A stretch of 64,000 nt of DNA from BOG-1155 sp050012495 (GTDB lineage Bacteria; Desulfobacterota; Syntrophorhabdia; Syntrophorhabdales; WCHB1-27). The DNA is taken from NCBI GenBank assembly GCA_050012495.1, contig JBEKHB010000012.1:1-64000 (forward strand), read 5' to 3'. Within the stretch, counting starts at the first letter, position 1; each line of letters opens with the position of its first letter. A program made the translations under genes and the position numbers. This document shows positions 43,478 to 51,651 of the stretch, one piece after another. Under the pieces are notes generated by a model. The model was not told where the DNA came from. It did no database searches and saw only the letters and a program-made list of their open reading frames with translations.

Positions 43478-43805
43478 GCAATTTTTTCTGTCTTGGCAAC
43501 ATGATGACTTGTGAAGCATCCCCACATCGGGTGGATAGGATTGTGTTTCTGATGGCGTAGAAATCGGATCAGTACAAAGAGGTAACAACCACCGCTCGAA
43601 AATTAAAAAAACACGTGACTTGCGAAATGGCATTATCTAAAGGCGAAGGGTTTTTCTCCCCGAGGGAGACATTAAGGTCCATGAGGTCATTAACTGAAAT
43701 GATGCAGAACATAACGTCTCGGGACCGTTCAAGTCCGCTGCACAAACTGTGTCTGCTGCTGCGCTTCCAACCGCTGCTATGGAAGCGGGCCAGCAGGGCG
43801 AAAGT
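43478..43805. other. Intergenic region, nothing recognised
   Basis: The 330 bases between promoter C and the TetR stop contain no frame with a ribosome-binding site or family resemblance on either strand, and no T-tailed terminator was seen. Confidence 0.4.
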
Positions 43806-44423
43806 CTATATCGGGTCCAGTTTTGAATACAGGGCTAGGCCTGCGTCTGTCAAGATGCCGTGGAAGAATAGATCGATGAGGATCCGGGCTACGCCCTCAA
43901 TAGGCTTTTTGTCTCCCTCCCGGTACCACCGGTACGTCCAATTAACCATTCCGAACATGGCAAAGACCACAACAGAAAGATCATCAAACCGAATCAATGC
44001 GAGGTTTTTCAGTTGCCGTAACTCCCCCATGTAAATATCGTAAATCTTCCGGTGCCGCTTGACAATTTTATTCTTGTACTTTCTGGAGAGGTTACCGTGT
44101 TGCTCAACGAAAATCTTCACTTCATTTTTGTTTGCAGGAATGCTACAGATGTAAACGAACATCATTTGACGAAGCCGCCCGAGAGGATCGCTATTATCCC
44201 TGATAGCATCATCTAGAATCCGCAGGAGACTGTCCCCATTCATCTCGCTGATGGAAAAGATCACCTCTTCTTTGCTCTTGAAATAGTAATAAAGCATTGC
44301 AACACTTACGTTTATCCTCTCCGCAATATCCCGAACCGTGGCTCCCGCGTAGCCTTTCTCTGCAAACAACGATGCCGCCGCTTTTAAAACTTTTTCTTTT
44401 TCTGGAGGAACTTCCTTTTTCAT
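43806..44423 (-). CDS. TetR-family regulator of the island
   Basis: 205 residues. The N-terminal helix-turn-helix is standard: KAAASLFAEKGYAGATVRDI then NVSVAMLYYYFKSKEEVIFS. The C-terminal ligand domain is about 150 residues and resembles FadR/PaaR-type acyl-CoA-responsive members, but the ligand cannot be read from sequence. GGGACG precedes the ATG. The gene lies between promoter C and the PaaK-type ligase block. Shared near-palindromic sites at promoters A, B and C, and a related sequence at its own promoter, make it the obvious candidate repressor of the island. Confidence 0.85.
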   Translation of the reverse strand: MKKEVPPEKEKVLKAAASLFAEKGYAGATVRDIAERINVSVAMLYYYFKSKEEVIFSISEMNGDSLLRILDDAIRDNSDPLGRLRQMMFVYICSIPANKNEVKIFVEQHGNLSRKYKNKIVKRHRKIYDIYMGELRQLKNLALIRFDDLSVVVFAMFGMVNWTYRWYREGDKKPIEGVARILIDLFFHGILTDAGLALYSKLDPI

Positions 44424-44460
44424 CGTCCCTTCTGCTGATGTGCTTTAATTGACCGCAATA

Positions 44461-44489
44461 GTTTAACACGGTTTCTAAAGAACAGTCAA
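44461..44489 (-). promoter_or_regulatory. Promoter of the TetR gene with operator-like sequence
   Basis: Minus strand TTGACT (44489-44484), 17 bases, TTAAAC (44466-44461). The downstream part reads AAACCGTGTTAAAC, similar to the AAACGnnCGTTAA operator core, so autoregulation is plausible. Confidence 0.45.
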
Positions 44490-44710
44490 TAAGATGCAAG
44501 CTCGGGCAAACGCATTTGGACTATACCACGTCATTGGACGGAACCTCGAACTATCTTGCCAAGATAGTCTGTATCCCACCCAGCCCTGAGCCGCTTGGTC
44601 TTAATACTGCAGCATTTTTGCATCGTCCGAAAAAAGAGCGACCAGCGGTTCAAGCCGGGCCAAAAGCACCGTGTGCATAGGTTCCGAAGGATTAACAGGA
44701 TTTTGATACG

Positions 44711-44747
44711 AATCAACTACCCCGCAGCAAGCTGCGAGGTAGTTGAT
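44711..44747. repeat. 37-bp near-perfect palindrome
   Basis: AATCAACTACC and GGTAGTTGATT (11 bp), one C/A mismatch, then CGCAGC/GCTGCG around an AA loop. Stem arms total 18 positions with a single mismatch. It lies in the 400-base gap between the TetR gene and the small gene at 44829, where no other gene is visible. The form is like REP elements or a terminator without T-run. Confidence 0.65.
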
Positions 44748-44828
44748 TGCAAATTCGGTATGAAACCTCCATCACCTGAAGGGCCCGCGCCTTCCCGAAA
44801 CGAGCACCCGCAGAACGCGCGCCCCTCC

Positions 44829-44984
44829 CTACTCCCCGACCTCCGGCGTGTCGAACCTGAGCAGGTAGGTAAAGGTCAGGATTATGGACGCGTTTTTCGA
44901 AATGGCGTGATTATCGCCTGCCAATGCCTTGATCCGCTCCGCGCTCTTTTCGATGTTCTTTATCTCGTCCCTGATCTCATCCAT
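44829..44984 (-). CDS. Small 51-residue protein coupled to PaaK-type ligase
   Basis: The ATG (44984) directly follows the ligase stop codon and is preceded by GAGGTGA inside the end of the ligase gene. The product starts MDEIRDEIKNIEKSAERIKA, which is a charged helix, continues LAGDNHAISKNASIIL and ends FTYLLRFDTPEVGE. There is no signal peptide or metal site. The coupling, the ribosome-binding site and the non-random sequence support a real gene. The family and function are unknown to me. It may be a small partner of the ligase. Confidence 0.6.
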   Translation of the reverse strand: MDEIRDEIKNIEKSAERIKALAGDNHAISKNASIILTFTYLLRFDTPEVGE

Positions 44985-46292
44985 TTAGTGGTCACCTCTC
45001 ACGTCCTTGAACCGTTTTGCCTTGAGGTCGTACCTGGGCAGGCTGCCGACCGGCTCGACCTTCACCTTGCATGACAGGTTCGTCTTTATCTTGTGCCTCT
45101 CCGCAAGCCTTCCCGCGACGGCCCCGGCCTCTCCCGATCCGACCTTCGGGTCAAGCTCTATCCGCAGGGTGAGCTGGTCCATGATGTCCTGCCGGGTCAG
45201 CACGATCTCGTACTCCACGATCTCCGGGAACTCCGATCTGACAAGCTGCTCAACGGTCTTCGGAGAGAAGAGAACGCCCCGGATCTTCCGTATGTCGTCC
45301 ACCCTGCCCACAATCTCCATCAGCTTCCCGGATGTCCTCCCGCACTCGCACTCGGAAGGCCCCTTGATGGCCACGTCGTTCGTATTAAACCGGATCACGG
45401 GGAAGGACCTTCTGCCGAGCGGCGTGATCACGATAACGCCCTGCTCGCCTACCGCCACCTCTTTGGAAAGGGTCTCCCGGTCGAGCAGCTCAACAATGAA
45501 GAAGGGCTCGATGATGTGGAGGCCGTTCTGGGCCTCGCACGTGGCGGCAAAACCGCACGTCTCCGTGCTGCCGATATGGTCAAACATCTTGCAGCCGTAT
45601 GTCGCCTCGATCCGCTTGCGGGTCGCCTCCGGCAGCGGCTCGCCCGCACCCAGTATGCGCTCTATGCCGAAAGATTTCGGGTCGATGCCCATTCCCGTCG
45701 CCTCCTGGGCGATGTTGAGGATATAAGTCGGGGTTCCGGTCATGGCATTGACCTTCAGCTCGATGATCTTGTTGACCCTCCCTTTCGTATCGAGGGCGCC
45801 GCCGGGAATTACTTCGCATCCCACCTTTTCCGCGGCGTAGTGCGCTTCCCAGAACGCGACGTACACATTATAGCCGAAGGGAAGGAAGACGCGGTGCCTC
45901 GGTCTGAAGCCCGCCATCCAGAGTATGTGGCACCATGCCTCGACCCTCCACTGCCAGCTCTCATAGGTCTCCGGGACGTAGACCGGCCTGCCCGTGGTAC
46001 CGCTCGTTTGCCGGAAGGTCGATACCTCCTCGATAGGCACGCCGAGGAGCCCGCCATAGGGAAAGGGGTCCACGTTCTCCTGCCACTTTCTCAGCTCTTC
46101 CTTGTAGGTGAAAGGGACTTTCTTGATGTCGTCGAATGTCTTGATCTCCTTCGCCTCTATCCCTTTCAGCTTTTCGGCATAAAGCGGGGAATGGGATTTG
46201 GCGTAAGAAAACAGGTTCTTGAAGTGCGATAATTCGATCTTGTTCAGCTTCTCCCTTGGCAAAGTTTCCGTATAGTTGTTCCAGTAATCCAT
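44985..46292 (-). CDS. Phenylacetate-CoA-ligase-family enzyme (PaaK-like)
   Basis: 435 residues, the usual PaaK length. The P-loop-like motif is FRQTSGTTGRPVYVPETYES, then HIGSTETCGFAATCEAQNGL (A5 region), VIRFNTNDVAIKGPSECECG, and GRVDDIRKIRGVLFSP near the hinge. AGGGGTGA precedes the ATG. It activates a carboxylic acid, classically phenylacetate, to its CoA ester with ATP. It has its own promoter with a candidate operator, separate from the TetR-type sites, and the small 51-residue gene follows without a gap. Confidence 0.85.
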   Translation of the reverse strand: MDYWNNYTETLPREKLNKIELSHFKNLFSYAKSHSPLYAEKLKGIEAKEIKTFDDIKKVPFTYKEELRKWQENVDPFPYGGLLGVPIEEVSTFRQTSGTTGRPVYVPETYESWQWRVEAWCHILWMAGFRPRHRVFLPFGYNVYVAFWEAHYAAEKVGCEVIPGGALDTKGRVNKIIELKVNAMTGTPTYILNIAQEATGMGIDPKSFGIERILGAGEPLPEATRKRIEATYGCKMFDHIGSTETCGFAATCEAQNGLHIIEPFFIVELLDRETLSKEVAVGEQGVIVITPLGRRSFPVIRFNTNDVAIKGPSECECGRTSGKLMEIVGRVDDIRKIRGVLFSPKTVEQLVRSEFPEIVEYEIVLTRQDIMDQLTLRIELDPKVGSGEAGAVAGRLAERHKIKTNLSCKVKVEPVGSLPRYDLKAKRFKDVRGDH

Positions 46293-46407
46293 GACTCACC
46301 CCTGATCTTTCTTTAATTCAGGCCGGTTCGCCTGTTCTTTCGGCATCATTCCGACAGTCGTCGCCCTCCCGTTGAAAACAACACCCGATGCCGCGCCCGA
46401 TGGTATA

Positions 46408-46471
46408 GAGTTTCATTAAATAAAATGACACTCCATACAGTGATGCTATAGCATGGCGCACTTCTTGTCAA
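46408..46471 (-). promoter_or_regulatory. Promoter and inverted-repeat operator of the PaaK-like gene
   Basis: Minus strand TTGACA (46471-46466), 17 bases, TAGCAT (46448-46443). Downstream of it lies a 26-base inverted repeat (46408-46433): GAGTTTCATT, AAATAA, AATGACACTC, with nine of ten arm positions paired. This is a good repressor site just after the start point. Confidence 0.6.
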
Positions 46472-47537
46472 GCGAAAAAAACGAAGTGCCGGAGTGCCGG
46501 CTATTATATCAGCTCTTTTGTTTCCATCGGAATGAGGTGGTGTGCGTTGCGACACCCGATGCAACAGAAAACTCCGGATGACGGACAACGGATGTCAAAA
46601 GCTTGACATCGGGCAGCAACGGCACGTGCTTCCGGAAAGAAACACGTATGACCTGTGAGACAGCCACAAGCCTTCTTTTATGTGCACTTTTGTTCCTACG
46701 GCAGCCCTCGTTGTCCCCCGTCCTGTGCGAAGTTATTAAGGGTCGAAATTACCGCGACATGCCCCCCTTGGCGTGTTGAAATGAAGGGCTTTGCGGCAGA
46801 AGGATTAACATCCAGCCTTGCAGGCACGCTGTTTGCATTATACGAGCAGCGGCCGTAAAAGGCCGCGCTGAAAGGCCGTCAAGAACTGAAGGAGTACAAC
46901 AGTGAACGCGTGCATCTTGACAAAGAGACATACAACGGTGACGAGCACACACAGGCCTTATGACAGACCAAACGAGCGTCGATAGCTCAAGTGGCGGTAG
47001 CCTGCCTGTTTGAAATGCGCTTTTCCCTTTGCCGGAGCCGATCGCTAAGGACCCCGCTTCCAGGGTCACAGCGAATTGCAGCAGACAAGTAGTCAGAAGT
47101 GTAGAGCACTATGAAGCTCTTTGGTTCATCCGGCTCTTGCGTACTTCTGTAATTGAGCGAAAGGCTCCTCCCTCAATCTGTACAATCTTTCAGGCGGCTA
47201 TACGTGAGGTTTATTTGCCCCTGTTAGGTAGTGGTCCTCGAAGAGACCTCGCCTTTGGCACGTTTCTCCATTCCGCAGAACCTTTTCCCTGCGATGCATC
47301 CTGTTTGTTAAAGTCCAGAAAAAAGGATCTCCCTATCATTTTTAAAAAAATAGTTCACAGGTCTTAATCCGGGGCGATTTTCTCCGATAAAAAGTTTTGA
47401 GAAGGCAGCACGATTGATCCGCATCCCAGTGACGAGTAATCCGTAGACGCATTTGCTTGGCCGCTCCATCATGGACAGCAGAATAGAGGCCCCGGGGAAG
47501 CGCTTTAAGTGATTAGACTCTTAGGGGGCACCGGGAC
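46472..47537. other. 1.07-kb region without recognisable genes
   Basis: Several short frames occur (for example 46655-46858 and 47029-47367), but none has a ribosome-binding site with family resemblance, and composition varies without codon bias. No tRNA-like fold, riboswitch core or repeat array was recognised. Confidence 0.4.
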
Positions 47538-49262
47538 ATGAGACTCTTCACGGATGTAAAAATCGATCATAAGATGGCAATCGGATTCGGCGTCCAGTCT
47601 GAACTATCGGATGCAATGGACCTCGCCCACATCGTTTACTGGGAGGTCGATACGACAACCGCAGAGTTCATTCTCAACAACCCCTTCTACGTCTTTTACG
47701 GCACCACCGCCGAACGGGAAGGTGGCTATCGGATGTCCTGGGAAGAGTTCGGCAAAAGGTTCGTGCATCCGGACGATATGCCGCTTTTTCAGCAGGCAGC
47801 TTCAAGGCGCCTGGCAAGCATGGAACCAGAATTCCTTGACGACGTCGAGCACCGCATTATCCGCAGGGACGGTGAAGTGCGCCACATCCTGGCGCGCATA
47901 CGTGTCAGCAGGGATGCCACGGGCCGTATTATCAAATACTACGGTGCAAACCAGGATATCACCGAGCACAAGCAGGCCAAGGAGGCGCTACTGAAGAGCG
48001 AGGCCGCGTACCGTTCCTTGTTCAACAACATGCTCGACGGTATCGCGTGCTGTGAGATGATCTTTGATGACGATCGTCCCGTAGACTTTATCTACCTCGA
48101 CGTCAATAATGCTTTCGAGCGGATAACCGGCTTAAGAGATGTGGTTGGAAAGAAAGTCACCGAGGTCATTCCCGGAATTCGGGAAGCACATCCAGGGTTG
48201 TTCGAGATTTATGGGCGCGTCGTATTGACAGGGAGGCCGGAGAGATTTGAAATTGAGTTTAAACCTCTGGGTCTACGGCTTTCGATCTCCGTCTATAGCG
48301 CCGAGAAGAACCGTTTTGTCGCCACCTTTGATAACATCACAGCCCGCAAGCAGGCAGAGGAGGTTTTGAGGGAAAGCGAGAGTCGCTTCAAGGGCGCCTT
48401 TGAAGCGTCCGGGATCGGCATGGCCCTTGTCGCCCTTGACGGTCGCTGGTTAAAGGTTAACCAGTCTTTTTGCGGCATGATCGGTTATTCGGAACAGGAA
48501 CTCCTCGCCAAAACTTTCCAGGACATAACCCATCCGGACGATGTGGGAAACGACCTCGAGTATGTACAAAGGTTGGTTGATGACCAGATACCCTATTACC
48601 GGCTGGAAAAGCGCTACTGCCACAGGGACGGGTATATAGTGTGGGGTGCGTTGAGCGTTTCTCTGGTCCGTGATGCCCAAGGCCGCCCGCTGTACTTTGT
48701 CGGTCAGATTGAGGACATCACGGAGCGGAAGTTTCTCGAAGAAAAAGTGCAGACCGCCTTGATAACGGATGAGCTTACAGGTCTGTATAACAGAAAAGGC
48801 TTCTTCGAGCTTTCTTGGGAGCAGTTGAAGTCGGCATCTAAAAGGAAGCAGACCTGTACGCTCTTTCTTGTCAAGCTGGATGACATAAGGCTGGTCAACG
48901 AGACACTGGGCCAAAAGGAGGGCGATGCCATCATCATCGCAGTCGGGCGCATGCTTCAGGAAACCTTCGGGGAACAGGACGTCGTCGGGCGCATAGGAGG
49001 GGTCGAGTTCGCAGTTTTTGCCGTCGGCGCAGTGAATGCCGAACGGGCGCAGCTTCCGGCCAGGCTGCGGGATAATGTAATGAGATGGAATAAAGAATAT
49101 TCTGCAGACTTTCCGATTTCTCTCCGCGTCGGGACGGCCCGTTGTAAATCCGGAAAATCCCTTCGCCTCGAAACGCTGATGGCTCAGGCAGACCAGTCGA
49201 TGTGCGAAGAGAGACGAAAGTCCGCACCGATGCAGGCACCCCGGGCCGTAGCCCGATCTTGA
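47538..49262 (+). CDS. PAS-repeat protein with degenerate GGDEF domain
   Basis: 574 residues, no membrane helices. A PAS fold of PAS_3 type (YWEVDTTTAEFILNNPFY, then EEFGKRFVHPDD, then ANQDITEHKQAKEAL) is followed by a second PAS (GIACCEMIFDDDRPVDFIYL), a third PAS (VALDGRWLKVNQSFCGMIGY) and a GGDEF fold starting ALITDELTGLYNRKGFF. The active-site loop reads RIGGVEFAVFA, so the third residue of GG[DE]EF is Val. Cyclase activity is therefore doubtful, and it may act as a c-di-GMP or GTP sensor or be inactive. Start ATG 47538. No operon partner. Confidence 0.8.
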   Translation: MRLFTDVKIDHKMAIGFGVQSELSDAMDLAHIVYWEVDTTTAEFILNNPFYVFYGTTAEREGGYRMSWEEFGKRFVHPDDMPLFQQAASRRLASMEPEFLDDVEHRIIRRDGEVRHILARIRVSRDATGRIIKYYGANQDITEHKQAKEALLKSEAAYRSLFNNMLDGIACCEMIFDDDRPVDFIYLDVNNAFERITGLRDVVGKKVTEVIPGIREAHPGLFEIYGRVVLTGRPERFEIEFKPLGLRLSISVYSAEKNRFVATFDNITARKQAEEVLRESESRFKGAFEASGIGMALVALDGRWLKVNQSFCGMIGYSEQELLAKTFQDITHPDDVGNDLEYVQRLVDDQIPYYRLEKRYCHRDGYIVWGALSVSLVRDAQGRPLYFVGQIEDITERKFLEEKVQTALITDELTGLYNRKGFFELSWEQLKSASKRKQTCTLFLVKLDDIRLVNETLGQKEGDAIIIAVGRMLQETFGEQDVVGRIGGVEFAVFAVGAVNAERAQLPARLRDNVMRWNKEYSADFPISLRVGTARCKSGKSLRLETLMAQADQSMCEERRKSAPMQAPRAVARS

Positions 49263-49597
49263 TCGGCAGGAAGTCCGGTTGCAGTGACATTTGGGGACAG
49301 CAGCATAGGCTTATATTTCATGGCGGATTGCGAATGCATAAATTATGCTATCCCAAAAACCTTGCAGAACATCCGGAATTGTTATTCAATGATTTCTGGG
49401 TTAATATGAGAGGTTCTCTCCGTTTTTATGATTGGATGACAAGCTTTGTCAATAAACATGCAAGTCGTTTATGTAAATCACTCTCGAGTAGAGGCAGGTG
49501 GTGTCGAAAAATGGGGATATCTCACCGCAAATCCCGCTGACAAAATAGCGACATTGAATATCTTAAAGTTTCCACATGCGTCTGCCCTGCGAAGCAC
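49263..49597. other. Intergenic region with one short palindrome
   Basis: No gene is supported here. TGACAA and TTGTCA flank GCT at 49437-49451, a possible regulator site or weak hairpin. Confidence 0.35.
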
Positions 49598-50395
49598 CTA
49601 TTCTGCCCCTGTGTAGCCCGCATCCCTTGAAATCGCTCTCGCCGTTCCCACGACCTCTTTCACTATCTTTTTTAGCTCCCCGGAGCCAACCAGGGAAAAG
49701 AAGAAACCCACTCCCACGCCTGCGACAACCTTGCCGATAAAGTCACGGACCGGGGCCCCCACCCCTCCCACGCCTTCGATGGCCGTCCCTTCGTCGATGG
49801 CATATCCCTGTTCCCTGACCCGCCGGAGCGATGCATCAAACTCCTCTTTTTTGACAAGGGACTTCTTTGTCGTGGCCGTCAGAGGGGTTTTCTCAAGGAG
49901 CCTGTCGATTTCATCCTGCGGCAGATAGGCCATAATCGCCGAGCCTATCATGCCCCAATAGGGAGGACGCCGCCTGCCTATATTCGAGGTGAAGGTTATG
50001 GATGCGGTTAAGTCCTCCCTCTTGTCCAGGTAAAGCAGCTCCCCGGCGTCCAGAACGCCGAGGAATACCGTCTTGCCCAGCTTCACCTGCAACTGCGTGA
50101 GGTAGGGGGAGGCAATCCTGGTGAGAGAAAAAGAAGAGGCGACGATGCTCCCGAGCTCGAACAGCTTCATGCCAAGGGAGTACCGCTTCAGCTCCTGGTC
50201 CTGCCTGAGGAAGCCGCACTTGATGAGGGTAGCGCACAGCCGGAACACGGTCGCCTTGGGAAGGCCCAGTGCTTCCGAGAGCTGGGCCAGGCTCAGGGTC
50301 TTTCTCTCGTTGCTGAAGGCCGCCATTATCTGCAGGGCCCTTTCAAGCGACCTGTTGTAAAAAGCCCCGTTCTTGCCCTCGCCCTTCGTCGTCAT
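49598..50395 (-). CDS. IclR-family transcriptional regulator
   Basis: 265 residues from ATG 50395, which follows GAGGAGC; longer frames to 50494 lack such a site. The N-terminal winged helix reads SLERALQIMAAFSNERKTLS then LSEALGLPKATVFRLCATLI. The C-terminal IclR effector domain shows GKTVFLGVLDAGELLYLDKR and GYAIDEGTAIEGVGGVGAPV. IclR proteins sense small acids or aromatics and often control degradation genes. Here it is divergent from motA, with the PaaK-like gene being the nearest catabolic candidate. Target sites are not proven. Confidence 0.88.
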   Translation of the reverse strand: MTTKGEGKNGAFYNRSLERALQIMAAFSNERKTLSLAQLSEALGLPKATVFRLCATLIKCGFLRQDQELKRYSLGMKLFELGSIVASSFSLTRIASPYLTQLQVKLGKTVFLGVLDAGELLYLDKREDLTASITFTSNIGRRRPPYWGMIGSAIMAYLPQDEIDRLLEKTPLTATTKKSLVKKEEFDASLRRVREQGYAIDEGTAIEGVGGVGAPVRDFIGKVVAGVGVGFFFSLVGSGELKKIVKEVVGTARAISRDAGYTGAE

Positions 50396-50540
50396 GCTCC
50401 TCACCCGGCGGCCGGCCCGCTGCACCGACCCGGCACGCCTGTTGGCGCCGCACCGGCCGTCGCATCCATGTGGAAACCCGCCGTCCGGTTCCACTCAATA
50501 AAGTACCATTTCACGAGACAGAAGAAAATATAATAGGGCC

Positions 50541-50618
50541 TTTTGCGAAAATAATCACCGTTGTGGCCTCCTTTTTCCAGGCTCAGCCTGGTCAATCAAT
50601 GCCTCAATTTTGCAAAAT
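50541..50618. promoter_or_regulatory. Two TTTTGCAAAA-like palindromes upstream of the IclR gene
   Basis: A perfect palindrome ATTTTGCAAAAT (50607-50618) and a variant TTTTGCGAAAAT (50541-50552) lie about 60 bases apart, 150-220 bases before the IclR start. A perfect hairpin CCAGGCTgAGCCTGG lies between them. Autoregulation by IclR is possible. Confidence 0.35.
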
Positions 50619-50691
50619 GCCCTTTATTCAACATTCAGCCGACCCACACGCTGAGATGCCCCTAAATTCAACATTGCCTCTATTATGGGCG

Positions 50692-50719
50692 TAAAGTATT
50701 CCGCGGCAGATGCCGATAA
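50692..50719 (+). promoter_or_regulatory. Sigma-28 (FliA)-type promoter for motAB
   Basis: TAAAGTAT (50692-50699) and a perfect GCCGATAA (50712-50719) are separated by 12 bases, against 11 in the enterobacterial consensus TAAAGTTT-N11-GCCGATAA. The start point would be about 70 bases before motA. Confidence 0.7.
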
Positions 50720-50796
50720 TTAGAGAGACGGCTCTTGAGGAAAATGGCCTTCGGCGGACCTGACGCTTCAAGTGCCGACGCAAAAGGACGGAGACA

Positions 50797-51651
50797 TTGC
50801 TCGTAATCATCGGATGCATCGTCGTAATCGGTGGGGTACTCGGTGGGTTTGCCCTCGAGGGCGGCCCCTTCCTCGTCCTTATGCAGCTTGCGGAATTCAT
50901 TATCATTGGCTGCGCGGCGCTGGGGGCCCTCCTCATTTCGGCGCCCCCAAAGACGCTCGTAAAGATCATCGGCAAGGTCGTGGGCTCCCTCAAAGGCTCT
51001 CCGGTGAGCAGCCGCACGTATCTCGACATCCTCAAGCTCATGTATGAAATCTTCCAGATGAGCCGCAAAGAGGGGTTGATCGCCCTCGAAAGCCACATAG
51101 AGAGGCCGGAGGAGAGCCCCATCTTCAGCCAGTATCCGCACTTCCTCAAGGAGCGCCATCTCGTACTTTTCATGTGTGACACGTTCCGTCTCGTCATCCT
51201 CGGCGGTGTTCCTCCCCACGATATGCAGGCGCTGATGGATGGGGACATAGAGACCCACCACCACGAAGGCACCGTGCCGGGAGCAATACTCCAGAAGATC
51301 GGGGATTCGATGCCGGGTTTGGGGATCGTGGCGGCGGTGCTCGGCATTATCATCACCATGCAGGCGATCGGCGGCGCGGCCGAAGAGGTGGGCCACAAGG
51401 TGGCCGCAGCACTCGTCGGCACCTTTCTCGGCATCTTCATCTCGTACGGCTTTGTGCAGCCCCTGGCGACCAATATCGACATATCGAACGACGAGGAGTC
51501 GAAGGTTTTCGAGACGATCGAGGCGGCCATGATCGCCTTTGCAAAAGGGTTCAACCCCATTGTCTGCCTCGAGTTCGCGAGGCGTGCGGTCCCGACTGAC
51601 TACAGGCCCGGCTTCCAGGAGATGGAAGACTATGTAAAGGGCAAAAGCTAA
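50797..51651 (+). CDS. motA: Flagellar motor stator protein MotA
   Basis: 284 residues from TTG with a GGACGGAGA ribosome-binding region. It has four hydrophobic helices: LVIIGCIVVIGGVLGGFAL and FLVLMQLAEFIIIGCAALGA near the start, and GLGIVAAVLGIIITMQAIGG and AALVGTFLGIFISYGFVQPL in the second half. The large cytoplasmic loop contains DILKLMYEIFQMSRKEGLIA, and the conserved proline (MPGLG) lies before helix 3. With MotB it forms the ion channel that drives the flagellum. The stop overlaps the motB ATG (TAATG). No other flagellar genes are in the window. Confidence 0.93.
   Translation: MLVIIGCIVVIGGVLGGFALEGGPFLVLMQLAEFIIIGCAALGALLISAPPKTLVKIIGKVVGSLKGSPVSSRTYLDILKLMYEIFQMSRKEGLIALESHIERPEESPIFSQYPHFLKERHLVLFMCDTFRLVILGGVPPHDMQALMDGDIETHHHEGTVPGAILQKIGDSMPGLGIVAAVLGIIITMQAIGGAAEEVGHKVAAALVGTFLGIFISYGFVQPLATNIDISNDEESKVFETIEAAMIAFAKGFNPIVCLEFARRAVPTDYRPGFQEMEDYVKGKS

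Noticed and set aside
45093..46232. 379-codon plus-strand frame opposite the PaaK-like ligase
   Set aside because: Antisense shadow; the ligase has all its motifs, and this frame has none and no ribosome-binding site.
46472..47537. Short frames and possible RNA structures in the 1-kb gap
   Set aside because: No tRNA fold, riboswitch core or ribosome-binding-site-supported frame could be recognised by eye.
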